Positions 44,554 to 54,447 of a DNA stretch of 64,000 nt are shown here, in pieces (the first letter of the stretch is position 1; each line of letters starts with the position of its first letter). The stretch comes from Mesorhizobium muleiense. Lineage in GTDB: Bacteria; Pseudomonadota; Alphaproteobacteria; Rhizobiales; Rhizobiaceae. The stretch is taken from positions 297,091 to 361,090 of the forward strand of contig NZ_FNEE01000001.1 of NCBI RefSeq assembly GCF_900099905.1, written 5' to 3'. A program made the translations under genes and the position numbers. A model generated the notes under the pieces. The model was not told the origin of the DNA, ran no database searches, and worked only from the letters and a program-made list of their open reading frames with translations.

Positions 44554-45618
44554 TCACTGCACCGTCGCCAGGCGCCTGCGGCCGGCACCAAGCCCTGCCA
44601 GCGCCTGGTAGGCGTCCATGTAAGACGAAATCATTTGGTCGAGCGAAAAGCGCCGCCGCGCCTCGGCCCGGCATGTCTCGGCATTCAGGCCGGAGGCTGC
44701 GACGATGGCCTCCGCCATCTCATGGATGTCGTTGACCAGAAAGCCCGTCTTGCCGTGTTCGACCACATCCGGCAGCGCACCGTTTGGAAAGGCGACGACC
44801 GGCGTGCCGCAGGCGAGAGCCTCCATCGCGACAAGCGAGCTGGTTTCCGCGGCAAGGCTGGGAATGACCAGGCAGCGGGCGGCGTTGAGAAAGTGCCGCT
44901 TCGCGACGAAGCCGAGCGGACCGAGGAAGCGGCGGCGCTGGTCGAGGCGCGGCTGGACTTCGTCACGAAAGTACAGCGTGTGCGTTTCGTAAGGGTAGAC
45001 CTTGCCGCCGATGATCAGCCGCACGCCAGCCTGTTTGGCCGCGTCCAGTGCCAGGTGGATGCCCTTTTCCGGGCAAATGCGGCTGAGCACCAGCGCGAAG
45101 TTGCGCTTGAACTGCCGACCGCTCAGCGCATCGATATCCACGCCGTTTGGAATGGGTGCCAGCAGCCTGGCACCCGGCGGCGCGGTCCTCTGTTGGGCCA
45201 TTGAGACGGCGTGAAGCCATAGATCGTCGCGGACCGTGCGCAAGGCATCGGCGGCATACCAGTCGAGCGGCAGGTGCAGGCTTACCAGGGTCGGGCCATC
45301 ATCAGGCAGATAGGCATCAAAATCGATGCCGTGCAGATGAACCACGTCAATCGGCCAACGGGCGCGTGCGACTTCTATCGCGGTGCGGTGAGAGCGCTGT
45401 GCCCGTTTCTTCGCCGCATCGTCGAGCACACCTGGTTCAGCAGGCGTCTCGATGAGCACGCCCGCCGCTTTCGAGCCCTGGCAACCGATCACGATGGAAG
45501 CGTGTCCCGCGCGCACAAGTGCCTGGTCGAGCATCGACAGCACCTGCTCGGCACCGCCAACCGCATCCGGGCCGACTGGCGCGAGAGGGTAGGCGACGTT
45601 CAGGACGGTGAGGGTCAT
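44554..45618 (-). CDS. GT4-family glycosyltransferase
   Basis: A 354-residue GT-B retaining glycosyltransferase. The N-terminal half has the flexible glycine loop (VGPDAVGGAEQVLSMLDQAL), and the C-terminal donor domain has ALVLSRICPEKGIHLALDAA, SLVAMEALACGTPVVAFPNG and a Glu-rich E-x7-E core. It transfers a nucleotide-activated sugar onto an unknown acceptor. ATG 45618 overlaps the deacetylase stop. GT4 enzymes include MshA, which makes GlcNAc-inositol-phosphate; that is a possible but unproven parallel here. Confidence 0.9.
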   Translation of the reverse strand: MTLTVLNVAYPLAPVGPDAVGGAEQVLSMLDQALVRAGHASIVIGCQGSKAAGVLIETPAEPGVLDDAAKKRAQRSHRTAIEVARARWPIDVVHLHGIDFDAYLPDDGPTLVSLHLPLDWYAADALRTVRDDLWLHAVSMAQQRTAPPGARLLAPIPNGVDIDALSGRQFKRNFALVLSRICPEKGIHLALDAAKQAGVRLIIGGKVYPYETHTLYFRDEVQPRLDQRRRFLGPLGFVAKRHFLNAARCLVIPSLAAETSSLVAMEALACGTPVVAFPNGALPDVVEHGKTGFLVNDIHEMAEAIVAASGLNAETCRAEARRRFSLDQMISSYMDAYQALAGLGAGRRRLATVQ

Positions 45619-46466
45619 GGCCGGTCGAGCCCAAGCTCCTCATGCGCAGCGGCCGCGGCGTGAAGCCAAACCGCCGGCTCGAAGCCGAGCGGCAGCGCCT
45701 CGTAATAAAGCCTGCCGCTGTTCGGCAGCGCCAGGAAATCATAGGCAGGCGCCACCCGGAAACGTTCGATGCGCGCCGTGAACGGCGCCAGCGTCCGTTG
45801 CTGTGTCCGGTGGCAGGCCAGCATGCACTGCTTCCGTTCGAAAGCCGCTTCCGTAAGGTGCAATTCGATGCGCTCACTGCCGGAATGACTGTTGAAATCC
45901 TGAAGGACCGCACCCTCAGGCCCGGCCGAATAGAACGCCATTTCGACGATGGCCGGTGCCTGGCGTCCGTCGCGGCGCAGCAAATGGCAGGCCGCATGGA
46001 CGGCAAAGGCGGTCGCGTCATGATCGGGGTGACCACCTTCATAAGGATGCGTGCAGACGAAGCTGACATCGCGCTCGGCCAAAAGGCCGGTCAGTTCCCG
46101 TGCGAGCGAGCCAAGATTTCCGGCGGCCTGCTTGTCGGGATAACCGAGGCTGATCAGGGCCGTCGACGGCAATCCCGCTGCCGCCAGCGCCGCCTCCAAC
46201 TCCCGATGGCGGGCCCCGGCATAGTCCTGCCACGTCTCGAAGCCGTATGCTCGCGCATCTTCAAGGTCTCGCGGCGCGCCATCGGTGACATGAACGATGT
46301 GAGATCCGCGCAAGCCGGCAAGATGCCCGCCGATGCCGATGGTCTCGTCGTCCGGATGCGCGACAACGATCATGATTTCAGCACCGTCAGAGCCGCGCGG
46401 AGCAGCACCTAGCAACAAGGCCGCGAATTCGGCAAGCGGTCCGGACCTGTCAGCTGCGTGTTGCAT
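45615..46466 (-). CDS. PIG-L family N-deacetylase
   Basis: A 283-residue LmbE/PIG-L zinc deacetylase with the metal-binding motif VVAHPDDETIGIGGHL and a second site in HPYEGGHPDHDATA. Family members remove N-acetyl from GlcNAc-containing glycosides, including MshB (GlcNAc-Ins) and PIG-L (GlcNAc-PI). It is next to a GT4 enzyme and one gene from an acyltransferase, so a deacetylate-then-reacylate step is plausible. It starts 7 nt after the GH-A gene. Confidence 0.9.
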   Translation of the reverse strand: MQHAADRSGPLAEFAALLLGAAPRGSDGAEIMIVVAHPDDETIGIGGHLAGLRGSHIVHVTDGAPRDLEDARAYGFETWQDYAGARHRELEAALAAAGLPSTALISLGYPDKQAAGNLGSLARELTGLLAERDVSFVCTHPYEGGHPDHDATAFAVHAACHLLRRDGRQAPAIVEMAFYSAGPEGAVLQDFNSHSGSERIELHLTEAAFERKQCMLACHRTQQRTLAPFTARIERFRVAPAYDFLALPNSGRLYYEALPLGFEPAVWLHAAAAAHEELGLDRP

Positions 46467-46473
46467 GACACAC

Positions 46474-47406
46474 TCATGCTGCCGTAGCCCGCACCGCTCT
46501 GACCGGCGAGGCAGCCATGGCGGGAGCGTAGCGGCGGGTCATCGTCGCGCAAAACTCCGCAAATTCCTCCGGTACCAGCGGCGGACTGGTGTGATGAGGC
46601 ATCACTCCGCGGTGCTCTGGCGTGAAGCAGAAGGTGATGGTCACGTCGAACTCGGCAAGTGCTTCCATCTGCCGGTCGTACCAATCCAGCGCATTCGGCC
46701 TGAAACTGTCGGCCCACGAAAGCCCGGTGCGCAGATTGGTGACGCCCAGCCGTTTCATCCAGGCGACGGCGTCGTCCAGCCGGGGATCTTCAAAGTGGAA
46801 CCATTGCACCAGCCCCATCCCGGGTGCGTAACGCAGGAATTCCTCGAGCGCGGGTTTGGGCGTGCCATCTTCGCGGAGCAGGCCCATGTAGAAGTGGCGA
46901 TAGTAAGACGAGCCTTCGGCCTCGCGATGACGCGTCGTTGCCCCCCATTCGCGCGGAAGGTCGTACAGACTGTACCATTGCACGCGCGAGGCATTGCCGA
47001 GCAGGAGTTCGGCGCTCCGACGCAAACCCCAGAGCTGGACCTCCTCCGCCCCGAAGCTCGACACACCAACTTCGCTGACCCACACGGGAAGATCGGTGAC
47101 GGTCGAAATCTCGCCGATCTTCTGGGGCCATTCCTGAATCTGCCAGAGATTCCAGTCGAGTGGGAAGCCATGCACACCGACGGCATCGACATGATCGAGC
47201 ACCCCGTATTGCTTCATGAGCGCCATGAAATCGGCATCGATCGGCGAAATGCCCCCCAGTATCCTGGTCACGGCCGGGTTTGCCGATGCGATCGCATCGG
47301 CGGCCAGTATTGCCATGTTGGCGAAGCGGCTCCAGTCGGGGTCGAGTTCGGGATCCCAATGGGATTTGTTGTTCGGCTCGTTCCAGATCATCGCGGCTTC
47401 AATCAT
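46474..47406 (-). CDS. Glycoside hydrolase, clan GH-A (beta-xylosidase-like)
   Basis: A 310-residue TIM-barrel-type protein. The acid/base Glu lies in IWNEPNNKSHWDP, and a second Glu in LPVWVSEVGVSSFG is placed as nucleophile, as in GH39/GH5-like enzymes. There is no signal peptide, so it acts in the cytoplasm. ATG 47406 has AAAGGAC upstream and overlaps the preceding gene by 8 nt; longer in-frame starts are inside that gene. It may trim or transfer a sugar during assembly. The specific family is not certain. Confidence 0.8.
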   Translation of the reverse strand: MIEAAMIWNEPNNKSHWDPELDPDWSRFANMAILAADAIASANPAVTRILGGISPIDADFMALMKQYGVLDHVDAVGVHGFPLDWNLWQIQEWPQKIGEISTVTDLPVWVSEVGVSSFGAEEVQLWGLRRSAELLLGNASRVQWYSLYDLPREWGATTRHREAEGSSYYRHFYMGLLREDGTPKPALEEFLRYAPGMGLVQWFHFEDPRLDDAVAWMKRLGVTNLRTGLSWADSFRPNALDWYDRQMEALAEFDVTITFCFTPEHRGVMPHHTSPPLVPEEFAEFCATMTRRYAPAMAASPVRAVRATAA

Positions 47407-48160
47407 GAAGTTGTCCTTTCGACGGGTAGACGGCGCCGCCGCCGGCCGGCTCACCGGCGGCGCGGCAGAAATAAACCTCTTGCTCCGGGTGCAGCACGAT
47501 CTCGAAGCCGGCGCTGCGCAGCATCGCCTCTGTGCAGGCGCGATTGGGAATCCACCAGTTGGTCGGGTCGTCGGCATAGCGATGCTCGACGAAATGCAGC
47601 TTCGGAAACTCCGGCCGGTCGAACAGATCGTGGGTCCAGAAAGGATAATTCTCATCGAGTGCAGGCAGTTCGATGCTGCCGCGCTGCATGGACTGGAAGA
47701 TCATCAGGTCGCCGGCAACGTGCTCCCGGATCAGATCGAGAGCGAGTAGCGGGTGGCGCAGGTGATAAAGCACGCCCATGAACAGGACGATGTCGAATTT
47801 CTCCCGCAGGGCGCCAACGTCGTAGACCGAAAGCTGCTGGAATTCGATGTCGCAGTCAGCGATTTCGGCGGCGAAGCGCGCCTGCGCCAGATAGGCTTCA
47901 TCGAAGTCGATGCCGAGGACGCGGCCGGCGCCGCGTCGCTTCATTTCGATCGAGTAGAAGCCGGCGTTGCAGCCTATGTCGAGCACGGCCTTGCCGGACA
48001 GATCGGCAGGAATGGCGTCGGCGAACTTGCGCCATTTGATCAGCGGGTAGTTGCCGAGGAAATGGTCGGGAGCAGTTTCGACGCCCGCCAGCTCCATGTT
48101 GTGGAACCACGGGCCAAGGGCATCGATGCGGCGGCGGATTTCGGCGTTCGAATGCAGCAT
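47399..48160 (-). CDS. SAM-dependent methyltransferase, CmoB-like
   Basis: A 253-residue methyltransferase. The N-terminal IDALGPWFHNMELAGVETAP resembles the lead-in of CmoB, and the SAM site is AVLDIGCNAGFYSIEMKRRG with VLGIDFDEAYLAQAR. The central FDIVLFMGVLYHLRHPL is also CmoB-like. ATG 48160 follows GAAGGAGG, a strong site; the longer frame upstream is inside the next gene. From memory, a methyltransferase family of this form occurs with a B12-radical SAM protein in rhizobial glycan clusters; not verified here. Confidence 0.85.
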   Translation of the reverse strand: MLHSNAEIRRRIDALGPWFHNMELAGVETAPDHFLGNYPLIKWRKFADAIPADLSGKAVLDIGCNAGFYSIEMKRRGAGRVLGIDFDEAYLAQARFAAEIADCDIEFQQLSVYDVGALREKFDIVLFMGVLYHLRHPLLALDLIREHVAGDLMIFQSMQRGSIELPALDENYPFWTHDLFDRPEFPKLHFVEHRYADDPTNWWIPNRACTEAMLRSAGFEIVLHPEQEVYFCRAAGEPAGGGAVYPSKGQLHD

Positions 48161-48162
48161 GG

Positions 48163-48969
48163 CTAGCCTCCTTCGCCTGGATGGCTTGGTATCTGCGCTT
48201 GCCCCGGCAGCACGAACATGAGGTTTTTCGTGTCCTGCAACGTAGTGTCGTTGTTCTCGAGCAGCCGAAGTGCGGTGCGGTAGCCGTTGAACGTGCCGAC
48301 GTCGACATAGGCGGTGCCTGCCTTGACGCCGCAAGCCTCACCGCCGGCCGCCAGATAGGCGTTGATAAGGGTGCCGACATATTCGTCGCTTTGATCCCGC
48401 TCGCGCCAAAGCGCGGCAAGCTGGTGAAGTATGCGGCCCGGCATCTTGAACGCCCCCCAGATCCAGTTCGATGCAGCGCCTTGTTGCTTGACCTGGATCT
48501 CCTTCACCCGGTCATCCCCGTCGAGAACGACGGCATCGAAGAGTTCCGGGTGATCCACCGGGAAGAGCAAAAACGACAGCCGGTCGTCCGGCAGGCGGCA
48601 AAAGCCATCTTCCGGAAACCAGATCGTGTCGGGCAGGCCGACCAGAACCGTCTCGTCCGGCGCGACCAGCGGCGCGGCGCGGAAGATCGCGTCGCAAAGA
48701 CCGACGGGGTCGGGCTGCACGACAAACAATGCGGCGGCGTCGCCGTAGCCGGCGGCGTAGTATTCGAGAATGTCTGATTTTCCCGATCCGATGACGAAGC
48801 AGATCTTGTCGACGCCGTTGCGCACCATGCGACGCACCAGATACTCGCTCACCGCGCAAGGACGTTCGGTCTGGCCGTCGATGCGGCTGCCGACCGGCAG
48901 GAGCTCCTTTGAGAAGCCGAGCGGTTGAATGCGGCTGCCGCGGCCGGCGGCGGGCACGATGCCCAACAT
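48163..48969 (-). CDS. Sugar-1-phosphate nucleotidyltransferase
   Basis: A 268-residue NTP_transferase fold protein: LGIVPAAGRGSRIQPLGFSK (the usual GxGTRxxPxTxxxPK modified), VVQPDPVGLCDAI and FVDVGTFNGYRTAL-type C-terminal motif (YVDVGTFNGY). It activates a sugar phosphate as NDP-sugar for the cluster's glycosyltransferases. Which nucleotide and sugar cannot be read. ATG 48969 overlaps the preceding stop by one nt. Confidence 0.88.
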   Translation of the reverse strand: MLGIVPAAGRGSRIQPLGFSKELLPVGSRIDGQTERPCAVSEYLVRRMVRNGVDKICFVIGSGKSDILEYYAAGYGDAAALFVVQPDPVGLCDAIFRAAPLVAPDETVLVGLPDTIWFPEDGFCRLPDDRLSFLLFPVDHPELFDAVVLDGDDRVKEIQVKQQGAASNWIWGAFKMPGRILHQLAALWRERDQSDEYVGTLINAYLAAGGEACGVKAGTAYVDVGTFNGYRTALRLLENNDTTLQDTKNLMFVLPGQAQIPSHPGEGG

Positions 48970-50084
48970 CAGATTGCTTCCTTCAACGGCTCGCCCGCCG
49001 CCAAGCCCTGTCCCAAGCCCGGCAATGAATCGGACAGGAGGCGGTCCAGTTCCCTGGCGCGCTGCGCAGAGGTGTGTTCGTCCAACACCCGCTCGCGCGC
49101 CCGGCGCCGGATGGCGTCGACTTCGCTGTCAGGCAAGCCGACTGCCGCGACCACGTCGTCGGTGCTGTCGGCCAGGATGATCTCGCTGCCGGGCTGGAAA
49201 AAACTGCTCAGCCCGGGCCAGGTGTCGCTCACGATCGCCGCGCCGCAGGCTGCCGCCTCGAACAGCCTGCCCGAAGGACACCAGCCCCTCTTGGCCATCG
49301 CCTCGCGCGTCACGTTCAGCGTCAGGCGCGATGAGCAGAAGAAGGCCGGATGATCCGCAGGCGGAAGGTGCCTGACAAAGAAGATGTTTTCGCCCCACGG
49401 AAATTCATGCGGATATTGGGCGCCGCCGATGACGAAACGGCGGTCCGGCAGACGCGCTGCCGTGCGGACCAGCAGCTTTTCGACGCCGGCCTGGCGATCG
49501 GCCGCATACGTTCCGAGATAGGACAAATCCCCGGCGAATTCAGCCCGGGGCTGGGCCGGCCGGTGTCGGTCGGGATCGACATGGCCGTAGAGAGGCAAGA
49601 CTCGGCGGGCGCCCAGCAGCGTTTTCAGCGCATCGATTGCGGTTCCCCCCGTATAACTGAGGGCGAGGTCGAAATCGTGAAGGCCATCGGGCCCGTAATA
49701 GGCCGGTCGTAGACCTTGTTCTATCCGGGCGAGCGTGACGGGGGTGTCGAGATCGTAGAAAACCTTCAGCCCGCGACAGGCCTGCTGCGCCAGGCGCGAT
49801 GCCTCCACGGCGTCGGGGCAATAGGACGTGACGATGACGACGTCGGATTCCCCGATAGCCTGTTCCGCGACATGGCGAATGTCCTCCCACTCCGGATAGA
49901 GAACGACATTGCCGCCATCGAGATGGTCAAGATCGCGTGCGCCGGCATAGTACGGGGTATTGCGTTCGAAAAAGCTGACCGACCAGCCCAGGCGACCGAG
50001 CGCACGGATCAGCCCGCGCCACAGCGTCGCGTGTCCGTTTCCCCACGAGGAGGTGACGGTGAGACCGAAAATGACCATACGCAT
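48969..50084 (-). CDS. CgeB-like glycosyltransferase (paralogue 1)
   Basis: A 371-residue GT-B protein of the CgeB/spore-maturation type: FGLTVTSSWGNGHATLWRGL at the N-terminus, FYDLDTPVTLARIEQG mid-region, and the C-terminal LTLNVTREAMAKRGWCPSGR with LFEAAACGAAIVSDTW. ATG 50084 has GAGGA ahead. It is one of four related genes in the cluster (others at 53338, 54444, 55535), and it shares the SSSWGNGHAT opening with the one at 53338, indicating duplication. Confidence 0.88.
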   Translation of the reverse strand: MRMVIFGLTVTSSWGNGHATLWRGLIRALGRLGWSVSFFERNTPYYAGARDLDHLDGGNVVLYPEWEDIRHVAEQAIGESDVVIVTSYCPDAVEASRLAQQACRGLKVFYDLDTPVTLARIEQGLRPAYYGPDGLHDFDLALSYTGGTAIDALKTLLGARRVLPLYGHVDPDRHRPAQPRAEFAGDLSYLGTYAADRQAGVEKLLVRTAARLPDRRFVIGGAQYPHEFPWGENIFFVRHLPPADHPAFFCSSRLTLNVTREAMAKRGWCPSGRLFEAAACGAAIVSDTWPGLSSFFQPGSEIILADSTDDVVAAVGLPDSEVDAIRRRARERVLDEHTSAQRARELDRLLSDSLPGLGQGLAAGEPLKEAI

Positions 50085-50097
50085 CCGGCAGTCCTCG

Positions 50098-50690
50098 TCA
50101 GGCGGCTTCGTTCAGTCGGATCAGCTTGGAGCCCCAGTCACCGGACACGACCGTGGTGATCGAAGCTGGGTCGATATCGAAGCGAAAACAGTCTCCCAGC
50201 GGCAAGCCGAGCACCTTGCAGACGGCGGCTTTGATCACGTCGGCATGGCTGACCAGTGCCACGGACTGGTTCGGGTAGCGTTTGCGAAGCTGCTGCATCA
50301 GCGAGACGACACGTTGTTGGACGTCCAGCATTGTCTCGCCGCCGGGCGTCCTCGCCTGCTGGCGTTGACTGTTCCACGTCAGCCAGTCGGCGTCCTGGCT
50401 CAACTCTTCGAAGGTCTTGCCCGACCACGCGCCGAAGTCGATCTCATCGAGTTCCTGGCGGATTGTAATCTTCTCGCGATTGCAGGCGATTGCGATCGGT
50501 TTTGCGGTTTCCAGTGTTCGTTCGCGCGGGCTGCAACAGATGGCCGCCAGCGGCCGCGGCGCCATGTGGCTGGCAAGGCGCGAGGCTTGTGCCCTGCCGG
50601 TTTCGCCGAGGCAAACTCCAGCCATGCGTCCGGCAAGATAGTCGCCGACATTGTCGTGCGCCGCATGGCGGATCAAGAAGAACGTCGTCG

Positions 50691-50694
<4 letters not shown>
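50098..50694 (-). CDS. Histidine phosphatase family protein
   Basis: A 198-residue phosphoglycerate-mutase-like phosphatase. The catalytic RHG motif reads [10 protein letters not shown] (RHA, Gly replaced by Ala), followed by [11 protein letters not shown], the acid site [15 protein letters not shown] and [12 protein letters not shown]. The neighbouring inositol phosphate synthase gene overlaps by 4 nt, so it may remove phosphate from inositol phosphate or a sugar phosphate intermediate (inference). Confidence 0.88.
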
Positions 50695-51794
<1,100 letters not shown>

Positions 51795-51836
51795 GAAACC
51801 GCCGCCATCGCTGTTGAAGGTAAGTTCCTCGCGCCG

Positions 51837-51861
51837 AACTGTCAGCTGCCAGGAATGTTCC
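51837..51861 (-). promoter_or_regulatory. EcfG-type promoter (GGAAC-N16-AGTT) of the inositol operon
   Basis: On the minus strand GGAAC (51861-51857) and AGTT (51840-51837) are 16 nt apart. The start codon of the inositol phosphate synthase gene follows 43 nt after the -10 element. Confidence 0.5.
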
Positions 51862-51957
51862 TTGCGACCTGGAAAAATCACCAACCTCTATTCGGATCAA
51901 AGCTGCGCCCTGTATTTTGCGTTGCCTGGGCCGATCGAAGCCTGAGCGACGCGAGCC

Positions 51958-52143
51958 TCAATCGAGCGTTCGCAGCATATCCGCTTCTTTTTCCAGGATG
52001 GTGGCCACTTCCTCGCGCTCAAGATGCGTCATCATCAGGCTCACACAGCATTCGAGGTAGGTGATCGAGGCGCGTCTCAGAAAGGCAGCCGCTTCCCGTT
52101 CTGCCATTTGCTCGATGTCCCTGGTGGATCGTTTTCGATGCAC
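51958..52143 (-). CDS. Small hypothetical protein, stress promoter (61 aa)
   Basis: A 61-residue charged helical protein (EREAAAFLRRASITYLECCV, then HLEREEVATILEKEADML). The start GTG 52143 has AGGGAG nine nt upstream and lies 30 nt after an exact GGAAC-N16-CGTT promoter; a frame extension to 52200 would start upstream of that promoter and is rejected. It lies between the two glycan operons and is read separately. Function unknown. Confidence 0.7.
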   Translation of the reverse strand: MHRKRSTRDIEQMAEREAAAFLRRASITYLECCVSLMMTHLEREEVATILEKEADMLRTLD

Positions 52144-52172
52144 GGGTCCGTTCTCCCTGCCGATATTCGCCC

Positions 52173-52197
52173 AACGGCGAGCTAGACCGGATGTTCC
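52173..52197 (-). promoter_or_regulatory. EcfG-type promoter (GGAAC-N16-CGTT)
   Basis: On the minus strand GGAAC (52197-52193) and CGTT (52176-52173), spacer 16 nt, an exact match. It serves the 61-residue gene starting at 52143. Confidence 0.7.
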
Positions 52198-52267
52198 CAC
52201 AACGAGAAAAAGTGAAGACGCCTGTCGGGAGTCTCACCATGCCCGAGGGCATAGCTCTCCCCGAACT

Positions 52268-53314
52268 TCAGGCCGGCAGGTTTTGCAGTCGGCCTGAAAC
52301 GGACCTCACGCTTGTCGCAATTGGGGAGATTCGATCCTCGTTACGGCTGGCCTCGAGCTCCATGAAATAGCTGATCGTCTGCATCAGGCCTTGCTTGAGT
52401 GGCACCTTTGGCGACCAGTCGAGAAGGGCTTTTGCACGGGAAATGTCCGGTTGCCTCCGGCGAGGATCGTCTTGCGGTAGTGGCAGGAATTTGAAGGCCG
52501 AGTTGCTGTGGGTCATATCTCTCACCAATCCGGCCAGTTGAAGAACGGTGAATTCCCCGGGATTGCCCAAATTGACCGGTTGGCTCGGATTGGGATCGAC
52601 ATCCATGAGGCGGACCAGACCCTCGACCAGATCGGAGACGTAGCAGAACGACCTGGTCTGCAGCCCGTCGCCGAAAATCGTCAGCGGTCTCTTCTCGAGC
52701 GCCTGCATCACCAGGTTCGAGACGATCCGGCCGTCGGCAGGATCCATCCGCGGACCATAGGTGTTGAAGATGCGCGCGACCCGGATGTCGGCCGTTTCGG
52801 TTCTCAAATAGTCGAAGCACAAGGTTTCGGCGGTTCGCTTGCCCTCGTCATAGCAGGCACGAGGACCGGTGCAGTTCACGTGACCCACATAGTCTTCCGT
52901 TTGCGGGTGCTGTTCCGGATCGCCATACACTTCGCTTGTCGATGCCTGCAGGAGGCGCGCATTGTTTCGGGCGGCAAGCTCAAGTAGATTGAGGGTTCCG
53001 ATCACGCAGGTCCGCGTGGTGTGAATCGGGTCAGCCTGGTAGCGCGGCGGCGATGCGGCGCACGCCAGGTTGAAAATGCGGTCGACCGGCTCAGCAAGGT
53101 CCAATGGTCGGCAAATATCCTGCTCGATCAGCCGGAAACGAGGACTGTCCAGCATCGAGACGATGTTTTCCATCCGACCGGTAAGAAAATTGTCGACACA
53201 GATCACACTGCACCCGGCCTGAAGCAGTGTCTCGCAAAGATGCGAACCGAGGAAACCCGCGCCGCCGGCGACAAGCGCCGTTCTGGTCCGTTGTGTCCTT
53301 CTTGATTGCCGCAT
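52268..53314 (-). CDS. NAD-dependent UDP-glucuronate decarboxylase-like epimerase
   Basis: A 348-residue extended short-chain dehydrogenase: TALVAGGAGFLGSHLCETLL, ASTSEVYGDPEQHPQTE, catalytic Tyr/Lys in ACYDEGKRTAETLC and RIFNTYGPRMDPADGRIVSN. This set is typical of UDP-glucuronate decarboxylase (UDP-xylose synthase). The best start is ATG 53314 (AGGAGA eight nt ahead); ATG 53341 overlapping the previous stop is the alternative. It is the last gene of the eight-gene operon and probably supplies UDP-xylose. Confidence 0.88.
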   Translation of the reverse strand: MRQSRRTQRTRTALVAGGAGFLGSHLCETLLQAGCSVICVDNFLTGRMENIVSMLDSPRFRLIEQDICRPLDLAEPVDRIFNLACAASPPRYQADPIHTTRTCVIGTLNLLELAARNNARLLQASTSEVYGDPEQHPQTEDYVGHVNCTGPRACYDEGKRTAETLCFDYLRTETADIRVARIFNTYGPRMDPADGRIVSNLVMQALEKRPLTIFGDGLQTRSFCYVSDLVEGLVRLMDVDPNPSQPVNLGNPGEFTVLQLAGLVRDMTHSNSAFKFLPLPQDDPRRRQPDISRAKALLDWSPKVPLKQGLMQTISYFMELEASRNEDRISPIATSVRSVSGRLQNLPA

Positions 53315-53337
53315 CTCTATTTTCTCCTGTCTGCCAG

Positions 53338-54447
53338 TCATGCTGCACTTTCGATGTTCAGATCGAGCGCTGGACGTGCCGATCTTGGCCGCGCCAGCAA
53401 CGAAACGAATTCGCGGGCTCTCGCGGCGCTTGTATGTGCCGCCAGGATCGTTGCACGCGCTCGCTTGGCCAAAGCAAGCCTGACGCGGTCGGATTGGCTG
53501 GACAGGATATCGATCACGTCTTCGGCTTGGCCCGCCGTGTTGATCGTGGCTGTCGGAAAGAAGCTGTCCAGACCGGTCCAGCGATCGCTGATGATCGCTG
53601 TGCCACAGGCAGCCGCCTCGAAGAGGCGTACGCTGGGAGACCACCCAGCCGCTATCATGGAGCTGCGCGTGACGTTCAACGTATAGCGCTGGCGGCTGTA
53701 GAACGAGGCGTGGTCCGCCGGCGGCAGGTGCTCGATGCGATCGACATTGCTTGGCCAGACGGTCTCGGACGGGAATTGCGAGCCGGCCACGACGAAGCGA
53801 CGGTCCGGCATGCGTCTTGCCGGTTCGAGCAGGAGAGCATCCAGCGTCGCCTGCCGGTCCGAGCTGTAAGTGCCGAGATAGCCAAGGTCCCAGCAGATCG
53901 GGTCGGCCGTTCGGCGATGCCGCTCCGGGTCGACGGAGCAGTAGAGCGGCTCGGCGCACCGTGCACCGAAGTCCGCCGCCAATCGGGCGAGTGTTGGCCC
54001 GCCGGTGAACGAGAAATAGACGTCGAAATACGGGATCTGCCGCCGGCATAGGTAGTCGCAATCATCCGCGGCGAACTTGGCCAGCGTGACCGGCGTGTCG
54101 ATGTCGTAGAAGCAGAACTGGCCCGTGTACAGGGACGCGACGATGTCGATGACGGCTCGCCCCTCCGGAACGAACGACCCGACCACTACGACATCGGCCT
54201 GTTGCAGACAGCCGGCATAGGTCCGACGAAGATCGTTCGTCGTTTCGTAGTAGCGCAACGTGCAGAAATCCGGGTCGCGCAGATCGCGATGGTTCGCATA
54301 CCACGGCACGTCGCGCTCCAGGAAAGTGACGCGATGGCCGAGTTCGTGCAGGCCCTTCAGCAACCCCCTAAAGGTCGTGGCATGGCCGTTTCCCCATGAA
54401 GAGGACAACGACAGGCCAAGAAAGACGATGTCGAGCCGCTGGGTCAT
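53338..54447 (-). CDS. CgeB-like glycosyltransferase (paralogue 2)
   Basis: A 369-residue protein closely resembling the one at 48969: LGLSLSSSWGNGHATTFRGL, FYDIDTPVTLAKFA, LNVTRSSMIAAGWSPSVRLF and EAAACGTAIISDRWTGLDSF. The C-terminal DXD-free GT-B donor domain looks complete. ATG 54447 overlaps the preceding stop (ATGA). The matching motifs show that this and the 48969 gene arose by duplication and may act at successive or alternative glycosylation steps. Confidence 0.88.
   Translation of the reverse strand: MTQRLDIVFLGLSLSSSWGNGHATTFRGLLKGLHELGHRVTFLERDVPWYANHRDLRDPDFCTLRYYETTNDLRRTYAGCLQQADVVVVGSFVPEGRAVIDIVASLYTGQFCFYDIDTPVTLAKFAADDCDYLCRRQIPYFDVYFSFTGGPTLARLAADFGARCAEPLYCSVDPERHRRTADPICWDLGYLGTYSSDRQATLDALLLEPARRMPDRRFVVAGSQFPSETVWPSNVDRIEHLPPADHASFYSRQRYTLNVTRSSMIAAGWSPSVRLFEAAACGTAIISDRWTGLDSFFPTATINTAGQAEDVIDILSSQSDRVRLALAKRARATILAAHTSAARAREFVSLLARPRSARPALDLNIESAA

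Noticed and set aside
52268..54061. A 597-codon frame spanning the UDP-xylose synthase-like gene and part of the glycosyltransferase
   Set aside because: The first 250 codons are out of frame with the glycosyltransferase coding sequence; the epimerase begins at ATG 53314 with a good ribosome site.
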